64,000 nucleotides of DNA from Spirochaetia bacterium (GTDB taxonomy: Bacteria > Spirochaetota > Spirochaetia > CADAEX01). Made by a program: the position numbers and the translations under genes. Each line of letters starts with the position of its first letter. Positions within the stretch are counted from its first letter, which is position 1. Location: NCBI GenBank assembly GCA_024402405.1, contig JAKSTW010000001.1, positions 1-64,000 of the forward strand. The letters run 5' to 3'. Of this stretch, positions 34,289 to 42,432 are shown piece by piece. The notes under the pieces were generated by a model. It did no database searches and had not been told where the DNA came from. It was given only the letters and a program-made list of their open reading frames with translations.

Positions 34289-35355
34289 TTTTCCTCCAGT
34301 TTTACAGATTTTGCAAATGAGTCAAAGATATATGCGATGATATCTAGAGCCTCACACGGCTTATATGCGGAAAGTATTCTGTCACGGCTGGAATCCAGAA
34401 TACAATGTGCCTCAGCCAATGCCAGTTCAAGGGCTCCTGACTTCTGTATCAGAGCTATGGCCTCTTCAACCGCGTCATTTCCGGCATCGATCCCAAGTTT
34501 TCCGGCAATGCTGAAAAACTCAGACAGCCTTTTCATGTCGCCGCCATTCTCCCGGAAAAGAATCACAGGCAGGCTCTTCTTACCCTCCACAATATCGTCA
34601 CCCCGCTTCTTGCCAGGATTGCCTGTAACCAGGTTGGTCACATCATCCACGATCTGGAATCCGATTCCCATAGCCTCGCAGGCAGTACCCATCCGCAGGG
34701 CATCCATTTCAGAGCCACCGCCGGCACGGACACCCATACGGCCGGAGAACAGCGCCAGTCCACCAGTCTTGAAACTGCACATGGCCATATATTCATCCAC
34801 AGTCGGGATATAGTCACAGTTATGCCACTGGATATCCAGCCCCTGCCCTATATGCAGCCTGGTCATAGTCTCGCTGTAATACCGGTATGCAGAAAGTTTT
34901 ATCTCATCAGAAAAATCGCAGGAATCGATCAGCACATGCGGCAAGAAATAGAGCAGATTTCCGGTATTGATGGAAACATCCGTACCATACAGCAGATGCA
35001 CTGCGGGCTTGCCCCGACGGAAATCAGAGGAATCCTCGATATCATCCACAATAAGTGTGCCATTGTGAGGCAGTTCCACCAGCGGAGTCAGCGGCAGGAT
35101 ACGGTCATCACCTCTGTAAAGCTCATAGAACAGAGTCATCAGCACAGGACGCCAGCGTTTACCTCCGCGCCCCAGCAGATCTCTGGCAGGTGCATTTATC
35201 ATGTCCAGAAACTCATTTTTCAGCTTCTCAGGAGCAGTGACCTGGGAAAAATTGCCGACAACAGCATCTTTCCAATTTTTATTCACTTTTTCAGGAAGAA
35301 TGGTCTGTAAATACTCTTCAATTTTTGTTAATCTTTCAGCATACTTTTCTTTCAT
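34285..35355 (-). CDS. Polyprenyl (trans-isoprenyl) diphosphate synthase
   Basis: About 356 residues from ATG 35355. The first Asp-rich motif is TLIVDDIEDSSDFRRGKPAVH (DDIED) and the second is GFQIVDDVTN, where the final Asp is Asn. GKKRGDDIVEGKKSLPVI follows as in the family. It elongates isoprenoid diphosphates; chain length and product cannot be read from sequence. The -10 box is 7 bases before the ATG, implying a near-leaderless mRNA. It heads a two-gene unit with the rhomboid protease. Confidence 0.92.
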   Translation of the reverse strand: MKEKYAERLTKIEEYLQTILPEKVNKNWKDAVVGNFSQVTAPEKLKNEFLDMINAPARDLLGRGGKRWRPVLMTLFYELYRGDDRILPLTPLVELPHNGTLIVDDIEDSSDFRRGKPAVHLLYGTDVSINTGNLLYFLPHVLIDSCDFSDEIKLSAYRYYSETMTRLHIGQGLDIQWHNCDYIPTVDEYMAMCSFKTGGLALFSGRMGVRAGGGSEMDALRMGTACEAMGIGFQIVDDVTNLVTGNPGKKRGDDIVEGKKSLPVILFRENGGDMKRLSEFFSIAGKLGIDAGNDAVEEAIALIQKSGALELALAEAHCILDSSRDRILSAYKPCEALDIIAYIFDSFAKSVKLEEK

Positions 35356-35362
35356 CACTTAT

Positions 35363-35391
35363 AATTTATGAAGAATGGAGATTTAGTTCAA
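35363..35391 (-). promoter_or_regulatory. Promoter of the polyprenyl synthase gene, overlapping the rlmE promoter
   Basis: On the minus strand TTGAAC (35386-35391) and TAAATT (35363-35368) are 17 bases apart. On the plus strand TATAAT at 35360-35365, the likely -10 of rlmE, overlaps the same bases, so the two promoters should compete. Confidence 0.5.
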
Positions 35392-35392
35392 G

Positions 35393-35989
35393 ATGGCAAA
35401 AAAAGGTAGCTGGGATGACGACTTCTATACAAAAAAAGCTCAGAAAGAGGGATATCCTGCCCGTTCTGTGTACAAGCTGCAGGAAATACAGCAGAAATTC
35501 AATGTGATAAAAAAAGATTTCAGAGTGCTGGATGTTGGCGCCGCACCAGGCAGCTGGTCCATGTACATAATGAAATTTCTGGGAAACACCGGGTTTCTGT
35601 CAGCTATCGATCTGAAGCCGCTGGGCATACAGGTACAGAATAAGAATTTTTTCTTCATACAGGGTGATGCATTCTCGCAGGAGAATATACAGGCACTGGC
35701 AGAAAAAGGACCCTACAATGCGGTTCTCAGCGATGCCGCACCGTCTACCACTGGAAACAAAATAGTGGACACTGAGCGTTCTATCCAGCTGATAGAGTCA
35801 ATCTACAATACAGCTCTGCAGGTACTGCTTCCGGGAGGAAACTTCGTGTTCAAAATGTTCCAGGGAGGCAAGGAAAAAGAGATTCTGGAAAGCATGAGGA
35901 AAAATTTCAATTCTGTTAAGATACTGAAGCCACAGGCATCCAGAACTAATTCTTTCGAGACTTTCGTCATCGGTCTGGGAAAAAAATAA
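35393..35989 (+). CDS. rlmE: 23S rRNA (uridine-2'-O) methyltransferase RlmE (FtsJ/RrmJ)
   Basis: 198 residues, normal length. The SAM site is VLDVGAAPGSWSMYIM. The K-D-K-E tetrad is recognisable: KKAQKEGYPARSVYKL, LSDAAPSTTGNK, FVFKMFQGG and FETFVIGLG. It methylates the 2'-O of a uridine in the 23S rRNA A loop. GGAG precedes the ATG at long spacing. Its stop codon directly abuts the stop of the convergent LRAT-like gene. Confidence 0.96.
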   Translation: MAKKGSWDDDFYTKKAQKEGYPARSVYKLQEIQQKFNVIKKDFRVLDVGAAPGSWSMYIMKFLGNTGFLSAIDLKPLGIQVQNKNFFFIQGDAFSQENIQALAEKGPYNAVLSDAAPSTTGNKIVDTERSIQLIESIYNTALQVLLPGGNFVFKMFQGGKEKEILESMRKNFNSVKILKPQASRTNSFETFVIGLGKK

Positions 35990-36457
35990 TCAGATAAGTC
36001 CGCCGCCTTTTTTGCCGCCACCCAGCAATTTACCGCCCAGAACCACTCCCAGGGCAACAGCAGCAACACCAGCCACAGCCTTCAGAACTCCATCCACCTG
36101 ATTAGATTTCTTGGTTCCATATTTGCACCAGTAGGCAAAATGCTCACAGTTGTTGAAAACCAGATCATACTCTCCTTCCTGCTTTCCCACCATAGTTCTG
36201 GCACGGAAAATCACCTGATCGGGAGGAAATGCCCCTGGTTCATCAGAATCCTCCACCAGCAGCGGAGAACCATTGAGAAATTCTGTCAGGGAAGTCTCTA
36301 TTATTTTTGCTTTATCGGCATCCAGCTCGCATCCATTCTCAGCACCGAAATGGATCACCCGTGTGTTGCCTGCATAAATTCCGTAGTGTTTGTAAAGTCC
36401 CCGGTCTGCCACCACAATATCACCAGGCAGTGGAACTTTTTCTGTCATACTGGTCAT
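35990..36457 (-). CDS. LRAT-like (NlpC/P60 circularly permuted) domain protein
   Basis: 155 residues. The catalytic His is in YKHYGIYAGNTRVIHFG and the catalytic Cys in FNNCEHFAYWCKYG, the H...NCEHF pattern of lecithin:retinol acyltransferase-like proteins. The N-terminus (LPGDIVVADRGLY) is also typical. The C-terminal 35 residues are hydrophobic and Gly-rich (VAGVAAVALGVVLGGKLLGG), suggesting a membrane anchor or hairpin. LRAT-like proteins are acyltransferases or phospholipases in eukaryotes; bacterial members are mostly uncharacterised. Confidence 0.85.
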   Translation of the reverse strand: MTSMTEKVPLPGDIVVADRGLYKHYGIYAGNTRVIHFGAENGCELDADKAKIIETSLTEFLNGSPLLVEDSDEPGAFPPDQVIFRARTMVGKQEGEYDLVFNNCEHFAYWCKYGTKKSNQVDGVLKAVAGVAAVALGVVLGGKLLGGGKKGGGLI

Positions 36458-36504
36458 ATATTAAATATAAGGATTTTCCAGAAGTTCTTCAATGGAAGCG
36501 CTAT

Positions 36505-36536
36505 AAAAAAAGGGAATCCGTATTTGGATCCCCTTT
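36505..36536 (-). terminator. Intrinsic terminator of dapB-dapA
   Basis: On the minus strand an 11-base-pair stem (AAAGGGGATCC/GGATTCCCTTT, one G-U) with a 6-base loop runs into a T-rich tract. It lies 25 bases past dapA. Confidence 0.85.
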
Positions 36537-36560
36537 CAACTGCTCAACCTAAACTATGTC

Positions 36561-37436
36561 TCAGAGACCAAGCTTAGCCATTGCAGCGTCCATCTGTGCC
36601 TTGCATGCATCGTTCATAGGACAGAGTGGCAGTCTGTAAACTTCCTTGATCATTTTCTTCTTTGCCATCGCATACTTGATCGGCACTGGGTTTGTGTCGC
36701 AGAACTCAGCTCTGAAGAATGGCAGCAGCTGATACTGAAGCTTTTTTGTCTCTTCCATATTTCCTGCCAGAGCTGCATTGCAGAGTGCATTCATTTCCTT
36801 AGGAATGATGTTGGATGCTACAGATACAATTCCCTTTCCGCCCATGGCGATAAGGAGGAATCCCAGGTTGTCATCACCGGAAAGCACTGTGAATGTGTCA
36901 GGCTTTGCTGCGATCAGGTTCATCATCTGGTTAACATCACCGCTGGCTTCCTTCACAGCCTGGATATTAGGATGCTTTGCCATTCTCAGCATTGTGGCAT
37001 TGTCAATATTTTTTCCTGTTCTTCCAGGAATGTTGTAAACTACAATTGGCAGATCAACGATATCTGCGATCGTCATATAGTGGCGGTAGAAACCCTCCAT
37101 ACTTGGCTTATTGTAATAAGGTGCAACCTGGAGTGTGGCATCCACGCCCATATCCTTGGCAATCTTTGTCATCTTGATAGCCTCATCTGTGCAGTTGGAA
37201 CCTGTTCCAGCAATGATCTGGCATCTTCCTGCAGCCTGCTTTGTGACAAACTCGATGATCTTCAGATGATCCTCATGAATAATTGTAGGGCTCTCACCTG
37301 TTGTTCCCATAGGTGCGATTCCGGCAACACCAGATGCCACCTGGAAATCCACCAGATCTCTAAGTGCACCCCAGTCGATTGAACCGTCCTCATTGAACGG
37401 TGTTATAAGTGCGGTATATATTCCTTCAAATTTCAT
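36561..37436 (-). CDS. dapA: 4-hydroxy-tetrahydrodipicolinate synthase
   Basis: 291 residues, normal length. It condenses pyruvate with aspartate semialdehyde in lysine/diaminopimelate synthesis. Motifs are GIYTALITPFNEDGSIDW, GIAPMGTTGESPTI, the proton-relay Tyr in IVVYNIPGRTG and the Schiff-base Lys in AVKEASGD. GGAGAA precedes the ATG. It follows dapB by 14 bases. Confidence 0.97.
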   Translation of the reverse strand: MKFEGIYTALITPFNEDGSIDWGALRDLVDFQVASGVAGIAPMGTTGESPTIIHEDHLKIIEFVTKQAAGRCQIIAGTGSNCTDEAIKMTKIAKDMGVDATLQVAPYYNKPSMEGFYRHYMTIADIVDLPIVVYNIPGRTGKNIDNATMLRMAKHPNIQAVKEASGDVNQMMNLIAAKPDTFTVLSGDDNLGFLLIAMGGKGIVSVASNIIPKEMNALCNAALAGNMEETKKLQYQLLPFFRAEFCDTNPVPIKYAMAKKKMIKEVYRLPLCPMNDACKAQMDAAMAKLGL

Positions 37437-37450
37437 TTTTTTCTCCTAAA

Positions 37451-38194
37451 TCATGCTAAAATTTCTTTTATAAAATCATCAACAGCATAGAATCCCTTCT
37501 TGTTCTGGATCCATTCAGCCGCCATGACAGCCCCCAGCGCAAATCCGCTGCGGTTTCTTGCAGAATGCGAGATCTGGATCGTATCAGCAGGTGAGTCGAT
37601 ATAAACAGTATGAATACCAGGAATATCGCCTCCTCTTGTTGATGAGACATGCAGTTCGCAGTCTTCGATCTTTCTGTCCAGACATTCTGTGACGATCTTG
37701 GTCTTTCTTGTATTGACCTCAAGAATTCTCTCAGCCAATGTTATTGCAGTCCCGGAAGGAGAATCTTTCTTCCTTTTATGATGCATCTCATGAACCATGA
37801 TGTCATATTCAGGAATTCCATTAATCATTGCTGATGCATAAGCTGCGATCTTGAACAGCATATGAGCGCCAATGGAAAAGTTGGAACCCCATACAAAACC
37901 GATTCCCGATTTCTCAATGATACCTTTAATGAGGTCATATTTATCACCCCATCCTGTAGTTCCAAGTACAACTGGTGTAGAGCCCAGAGCATAAGCTTCA
38001 CAGTTCTTCTGAACCGCAGAAGGTGTTGAAAAATCAATTACCACATCAGCAGAATCCAAAGCCTCTTTGGTGACTTCCTTATAAGCACCATCCAGCATCG
38101 GATCTACGATTCCAGCTACTTTATGACCACGGGAAACAAGAATTTTTTCAATCTCCTTTCCCATGGTTCCGTATCCTGCTAACAAAATTTTCAT
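37451..38194 (-). CDS. dapB: 4-hydroxy-tetrahydrodipicolinate reductase
   Basis: 247 residues. The NAD(P)-binding start is KILLAGYGTMGKEI. The catalytic His/Lys segment is VHEMHHKRKKDSPSGTA, matching the family E-x-H-H-x3-K-x-D-x-PSGTA signature. It reduces the DapA product. First gene of the dapB-dapA pair, supplying meso-diaminopimelate or lysine. Confidence 0.97.
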   Translation of the reverse strand: MKILLAGYGTMGKEIEKILVSRGHKVAGIVDPMLDGAYKEVTKEALDSADVVIDFSTPSAVQKNCEAYALGSTPVVLGTTGWGDKYDLIKGIIEKSGIGFVWGSNFSIGAHMLFKIAAYASAMINGIPEYDIMVHEMHHKRKKDSPSGTAITLAERILEVNTRKTKIVTECLDRKIEDCELHVSSTRGGDIPGIHTVYIDSPADTIQISHSARNRSGFALGAVMAAEWIQNKKGFYAVDDFIKEILA

Positions 38195-38213
38195 TTTTTC
38201 CCCTTAACGGTTA

Positions 38214-38242
38214 ATTTTGATTTCCTATCTTAATGTTGTCAA
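38214..38242 (-). promoter_or_regulatory. Promoter of dapB-dapA
   Basis: A perfect TTGACA (38237-38242) and CAAAAT (38214-38219) lie 17 bases apart on the minus strand, giving a leader of roughly 15 bases before dapB. No lysine riboswitch fits in this space. Confidence 0.55.
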
Positions 38243-38274
38243 TAGAATATACAATATATTTTTCTTTTTTTCCA

Positions 38275-38303
38275 TTGAATAAGAGTATAAGATAGGCTAA
38301 ATT
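38275..38303 (+). promoter_or_regulatory. Promoter of tcdA, placed for leaderless start
   Basis: TTGAAT (38275-38280) and TAAATT (38298-38303) are 17 bases apart, and the ATG at 38310 is 6 bases after the -10. Confidence 0.55.
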
Positions 38304-38309
38304 CTGATT

Positions 38310-39062
38310 ATGGAAAGATTTTCTAGAATCATACAGCTGCTGGGACAGGAACAATGGGACAGAATATCCAGAAGCAAAGTCGCTGTTTTCGGTCTTGGCG
38401 CCGTCGGGGGATGGGCTTCTGAGATCCTGGCCAGAAGCGGTGTCAGCCATTTCATACTAACAGATTTCGACAGGATAGCAAAAACCAATATCAACCGGCA
38501 TGTCTGTGCCTTGGAATCCACAGTGGGAATTCCCAAGGTGGAGGCCCTTAAAGCCAGAATTCTGGATATCAATCCAAAGGCAGAGGTCATCACTTTCCAG
38601 ACTTTTGCTGACAGAACAAATTTTGCAGATATCATAACGGAGGGCACAGATGTGATAATTGACGCCATCGATTCCCTTGGCCCAAAGATCGAACTGCTGG
38701 AATATACCAGCAGGAACAACCTTCCGGTGATCTCATCCATGGGCGCCGCGCTGAAGACAGATCCTTCAGCCATACGCACCGGCTATCTGTTCGAGACCGA
38801 GATATGTCCTCTGGCAAGAGCATTGCGGAAACATCTGAGGAGACGTGGCATCGAAAGCGGTATTCCATGTGTCTATTCTGTGGAATCACCTGACAACAAT
38901 GCACTTATTGCTCCGGATGAAGACAATGATGACAGTTCACTTAAACGTGGTCGTCCAAGGAATATCCTGGGAAGCTATCCTGCGGTCACAGCTATTTTCG
39001 GAATCACACTGGCAGACATGGCGATAAAGATGATACTTGGTGGTACAGATAATCAGAAATAA
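38310..39062 (+). CDS. tcdA: tRNA threonylcarbamoyladenosine dehydratase (TcdA/CsdL family)
   Basis: 250 residues. An E1/ThiF-like Rossmann domain with VAVFGLGAVGGWASEILARS, FDRIAKTNINRH, DVIIDAIDSLGPKIELLEY and SSMGAALKTDPS matches TcdA. It cyclises t6A in tRNA using ATP. No thiocarrier-protein or moeB-type partner lies nearby, favouring TcdA over ThiF/MoeB. No ribosome site is seen, in keeping with a leaderless start. The gene ends at a bidirectional terminator. Confidence 0.92.
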   Translation: MERFSRIIQLLGQEQWDRISRSKVAVFGLGAVGGWASEILARSGVSHFILTDFDRIAKTNINRHVCALESTVGIPKVEALKARILDINPKAEVITFQTFADRTNFADIITEGTDVIIDAIDSLGPKIELLEYTSRNNLPVISSMGAALKTDPSAIRTGYLFETEICPLARALRKHLRRRGIESGIPCVYSVESPDNNALIAPDEDNDDSSLKRGRPRNILGSYPAVTAIFGITLADMAIKMILGGTDNQK

Positions 39063-39088
39063 AAAAGCCTCTCCGAAAGGAGAGGCTT
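39061..39088 (-). terminator. Intrinsic terminator of tRNA-Arg (bidirectional)
   Basis: A 10-base-pair stem AAGCCTCTCC/GGAGAGGCTT with a GAAA loop is followed on the minus strand by a T run. It begins 3 bases from the tRNA 3' end and also faces the end of tcdA. Confidence 0.9.
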
Positions 39089-39090
39089 CT

Positions 39091-39164
39091 TACGCCCTAG
39101 AAGATTCGAACTTCTGACCTACGGCTTAGAAGGCAGTTGCTCTATCCAGCTGAGCTAAGGGCGC
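39091..39164 (-). tRNA. tRNA-Arg (anticodon TCT)
   Basis: The 74-base cloverleaf has acceptor GCGCCCT/AGGGCGT, D arm AGCTCAGCTGGATAGAGC, anticodon loop CTTCTAA, T loop TTCGAAT and discriminator A. The anticodon stem ACTGC/GCCGT contains one T-C mismatch. No CCA is encoded. Confidence 0.94.
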
Positions 39165-39194
39165 ATATAAACAGACAGGCTGTTTACTCTAAGC

Positions 39195-39223
39195 AGTATA
39201 TAGATGACAAAATTTGTTGTCAA
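39195..39223 (-). promoter_or_regulatory. Promoter of tRNA-Arg
   Basis: A perfect TTGACA (39218-39223) and TATACT (39195-39200) are separated by 17 bases, about 25 bases before the mature tRNA 5' end. Confidence 0.7.
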
Positions 39224-39238
39224 GTGATGCAGAGAGTT

Positions 39239-40168
39239 TTAACCAAAAATTCCGGTAGAAAGATATCTTTCCCCTGTATCAGGAATTATCACCACAATAT
39301 TTTTTCTGGCATTTTCTTTCTCAGCAGCCAGCTGGATTCCGGCCCATAGTGCAGCTCCGGCAGAGATACCAGCCAGGATTCCCTCCTTTTTTACAAGTTC
39401 TCTGGCACAGTCAAAGGCATCCTCCGCCTCTGCTGTAATCACCCGGTCGCAGATGCTGGCGTCAAACAGCGCAGGAATGAAATTGGCACCGATTCCCTGA
39501 AGCTTATGTGGTGCTGCCTTTCCACCTGAGATCACAGGAGAATCAGCAGGTTCCACAGCCACAACTTTCACAGAAGGATCCTGGGATTTCAGATAACGGC
39601 CACTTCCTATGAGAGTACCGCCGGTACCGACTCCGGCCACCAGATAATCCACCTTTCCATCCGCAGCTTTCCAGATCTCAGGTCCGGTAGTCTCAAAATG
39701 AGCTCTGGAATTGGCAGGATTGTCAAACTGCCCCGGAATAAAAGCTCCAGGAATAGAAGCCGCCAGTTCCTGTGCCCTCTCTATGGCACCTTTCATACCG
39801 GCAGCACCGTCTGTCAGTATGATCTCAGCGCCATAAGCCTTCAGCAGCATACGCCGCTCAGCACTCATGGTGTCAGGCATTGTCAGAATGACTCTATATC
39901 CTTTGACTCCGCCTATCCAGGCCAGCCCGATACCGGTATTTCCGCTGGTAGGCTCAATTATTACGGAACCCTCCTTCAGCAGCCCTTTCTTCTCCGCATC
40001 CTCAATCATATACAGTGCCGCACGATCCTTGGCACTTCCTGCGGGGTTGAAAGATTCCACCTTTGCCAGCAATTTTCCATACAATTTTCTGTCTTTTTCT
40101 ATATTGCACAATTCTATAAGCGGTGTGTTTCCAACAGCTTCAACAAAGTTTTTCAATATTTTTTCCAT
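39239..40168 (-). CDS. cysK: Cysteine synthase (O-acetylserine sulfhydrylase)
   Basis: 309 residues, normal length. The PLP lysine is in NPAGSAKDRAALYMI, the substrate loop is EPTSGNTGIGLAWI and the phosphate-binding loop is GVGTGGTLIGSGRYLK. It makes cysteine from O-acetylserine and sulfide. The gene overlaps the end of the upstream MFS gene by 29 bases, so the two are probably co-expressed. Confidence 0.95.
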   Translation of the reverse strand: MEKILKNFVEAVGNTPLIELCNIEKDRKLYGKLLAKVESFNPAGSAKDRAALYMIEDAEKKGLLKEGSVIIEPTSGNTGIGLAWIGGVKGYRVILTMPDTMSAERRMLLKAYGAEIILTDGAAGMKGAIERAQELAASIPGAFIPGQFDNPANSRAHFETTGPEIWKAADGKVDYLVAGVGTGGTLIGSGRYLKSQDPSVKVVAVEPADSPVISGGKAAPHKLQGIGANFIPALFDASICDRVITAEAEDAFDCARELVKKEGILAGISAGAALWAGIQLAAEKENARKNIVVIIPDTGERYLSTGIFG

Positions 40169-41363
40169 TTTTTACTCCGATCCTATCAAAAATATACAAA
40201 ATATAAACTGATATCAGCAGCAGAGGAATCATAATTACTGCCAGTCCTACGAAATTCCCGGTAAGAGAATATATGGCAAATCCCAGGAAAGGCCCCAGGG
40301 CACTGCCCAGATCCTGAAAAGTAGAATACCTGTTCAGGAATACAGTCTGCTCACCCGGACATGCATTCTCAGCAGCAAAAGAAGACCGCAGCACCTCTGA
40401 ACTGACATTTATGAAAATCTGCAGTATAAAAATACCCAGGACAATGAACCAGACATGGCATACAGCCAGAACTGCCATAACTACGGTCATACTGAGCCCT
40501 ACTCCGATCAGAGCCTTCCTTTTGCCATACCGGTCTCCTATAGTTCCCATAACAGGTCCGAAGAACACTCCCATCTGGTACAGTACGGAAAACAGCCCTG
40601 CAAATGTGGCAGCACCAATACCGAATCCAGATCCCGGCAGAATAGTATCAACTATAGCTCTTCCCCTGAGGGATGAAAGCATCTGGCTGGAAGATACGAC
40701 CACCAGTACCACCACACCTATCGCCATAAGGACCAATGGATTGCTGACCTTTATCTTATCCCTTTTCCGGCTGATCTCAGGCATACCCACAGAGACAGTT
40801 CCCCACATCTGCACAGGCTTTCTTATAAGCAGCAATGTGGAAGCCACAACAATGCCCAATATAACAGCTGTAACAAGCGGATTCAGGACATCAGCAAGAA
40901 TTCCTGAAATAACTGTAATGGTATAATAGGCTATGGCCTTGATGATCTCATACCAGCCTATGATCTTACCTATGCTTTCTCCTTTGGAGCATTTCAGGGC
41001 AGCAATATATCCCTCAATCCTCAGCACAGAAAAGCACCCGCCCCAGATGATCCTGAGAAAAAGAAGCCACCAGAACCCCAGAGGAACAGCATATCCGAAA
41101 GTAATGAGTGCCGCCACTATGACAGCATATACCAGTGGTTTATAAGAACAGGCTCTGGCCACAAAATATGTGGAGACCTCATTGGTGATAAGTCTGACAA
41201 ATCTGTTTACAGAAAGAAGTATTCCGACCTGAAATACATTGACTCTGAAAGTCTCGGGAGTCACAGGCAGAACACAATACAGCATAGCATCTCCAGCCAT
41301 TCCCAGTCCTACAACAGCAGCAACAAGAATGAATGTTCTGGTATCTTTGCTCACATTCTTCAT
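40140..41363 (-). CDS. Major facilitator superfamily permease (paralogue 2)
   Basis: About 407 residues from ATG 41363; the ATG at 41381 overlaps the -10 box and is rejected. There are roughly 12 hydrophobic segments. It is closely similar to the permease at 13474-14682 throughout (for example VSKDTRTFILVAAVVGLGMA, MLYCVLPVTPETFRVNVFQV, GILLSVNRFVRLITNE). Given its overlap with cysK it could export or import a thiol, amino acid or related compound, but this is speculation. Confidence 0.88.
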   Translation of the reverse strand: MKNVSKDTRTFILVAAVVGLGMAGDAMLYCVLPVTPETFRVNVFQVGILLSVNRFVRLITNEVSTYFVARACSYKPLVYAVIVAALITFGYAVPLGFWWLLFLRIIWGGCFSVLRIEGYIAALKCSKGESIGKIIGWYEIIKAIAYYTITVISGILADVLNPLVTAVILGIVVASTLLLIRKPVQMWGTVSVGMPEISRKRDKIKVSNPLVLMAIGVVVLVVVSSSQMLSSLRGRAIVDTILPGSGFGIGAATFAGLFSVLYQMGVFFGPVMGTIGDRYGKRKALIGVGLSMTVVMAVLAVCHVWFIVLGIFILQIFINVSSEVLRSSFAAENACPGEQTVFLNRYSTFQDLGSALGPFLGFAIYSLTGNFVGLAVIMIPLLLISVYILYIFDRIGVKNGKNIEKLC

Positions 41364-41379
41364 CGTCTCATCCGATTTC

Positions 41380-41408
41380 ATTATATAATCAAATCATATA
41401 CACATAAA
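41380..41408 (-). promoter_or_regulatory. Promoter of MFS paralogue 2
   Basis: TATAAT (41380-41385) and TTTATG (41403-41408), 17 bases apart, lie in the block CTTACTTTATGTG shared with the first MFS gene. Confidence 0.6.
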
Positions 41409-41508
41409 GTAAGATAAAATACCTATTTCTATGCTGTCGTCTGCATTATTTCGAAAAAATCCGATTTGAAACAAAACATGAATTTTTTTATCGCTTCCGT
41501 CTATCAGC

Positions 41509-42114
41509 TCAGACAGAGGTTCTGCCCAGAAGTGATCTGGTCAGCGTCATCCTGTCCACATATTCCAGATCGCCGCCTACCGGAAGTCCTGATGCAAGCC
41601 TGGTAACCTTCACTTTCATACCGCGGTTCTCAATCATCTTCTGGATATACAATGCAGTGGTCTCACCCTCCACGGAGGGATTCAGAGCAAAGATAACTTC
41701 TTTGAAATTCCCTTCCTCCAGCCGCTTCAGCATAGGAAACACATTCAGCTGTTCCGGCCCTATACCATCTATAGGAGAAAGAAGTCCTTTCAGAACATGG
41801 TAATATCCCTCATAAGCTCCTGTACTCTCGATGATATCAATATCCTGAGGATTTTCCACAACACACAGCAGATTTCCGTCTCTGGCAGGATTGCCGCAGG
41901 TTCCGCACACCTCACTGTCAGTATAAGTGCCACAGACAGCACATGAATGAATGGAATCTTTCAGAAGCTTTATATTTCCAGCCAATGTATCGGAAAAATT
42001 CTTATCAGCATTCAGAAGATAATATACAATCCGAGATGCGCTTTTTCTTCCGATGCCAGGCAGGGACGAAAAATTCTTTATCAGCACATCTATCACTGTC
42101 TCAGAGGTTTTCAT
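41509..42114 (-). CDS. recR: Recombination mediator protein RecR
   Basis: 201 residues. An HhH segment (LPGIGRKSASRIVYYLL), a four-Cys zinc finger (CAVCGTYTDSEVCGTCGNP) and a Toprim domain (LLCVVENPQDIDIIE, FALNPSVEGETTALYI) are all present. It acts with RecO/RecF to load RecA. The gene directly abuts ybaB in the classic dnaX-ybaB-recR order. Confidence 0.97.
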   Translation of the reverse strand: MKTSETVIDVLIKNFSSLPGIGRKSASRIVYYLLNADKNFSDTLAGNIKLLKDSIHSCAVCGTYTDSEVCGTCGNPARDGNLLCVVENPQDIDIIESTGAYEGYYHVLKGLLSPIDGIGPEQLNVFPMLKRLEEGNFKEVIFALNPSVEGETTALYIQKMIENRGMKVKVTRLASGLPVGGDLEYVDRMTLTRSLLGRTSV

Positions 42115-42432
42115 TCAGGCTCCGAAAAATCCAGGAGGAAGTCCGCCCATTTTGGATGATAACTCTTCATTCATCCTGGCCTTGATCTTTTCATAGGCAT
42201 CAGCACAGGCAGCCTTCACCAGCTCCTCAACCATGGACGGATCAGCCGGATCCACCGCATCAGGAGAAATTTTCACCCCTATGATCTGCATCTTGCCGTT
42301 CATATCAACCCGAACCATGTCTCCTCCTGCAAATCCACTTGCAGAAAGATTCTCCACAGCTCTCTTCATCTCCTCCATCCTGGCCTGAATACCAGAAGCA
42401 TTGCGCAATATTTCCATAGGATCAAAATTCAT
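42115..42432 (-). CDS. ybaB: YbaB/EbfC nucleoid-associated protein
   Basis: 105 residues. N-terminal coiled coil (NASGIQARMEEMKRAVENLS) followed by the YbaB fold (GGDMVRVDMNGKMQIIGVKI) and a helix with DAYEKIKARMNEELSSKMGG. It binds DNA as a dimer; the name EbfC comes from its Borrelia homologue. It overlaps the dnaX stop by one base. Confidence 0.95.
   Translation of the reverse strand: MNFDPMEILRNASGIQARMEEMKRAVENLSASGFAGGDMVRVDMNGKMQIIGVKISPDAVDPADPSMVEELVKAACADAYEKIKARMNEELSSKMGGLPPGFFGA

Noticed and set aside
38195-38309. Lysine riboswitch before dapB
   Set aside because: The gap to the divergent tcdA is only about 115 bases and is filled by two promoters; no riboswitch core is visible.
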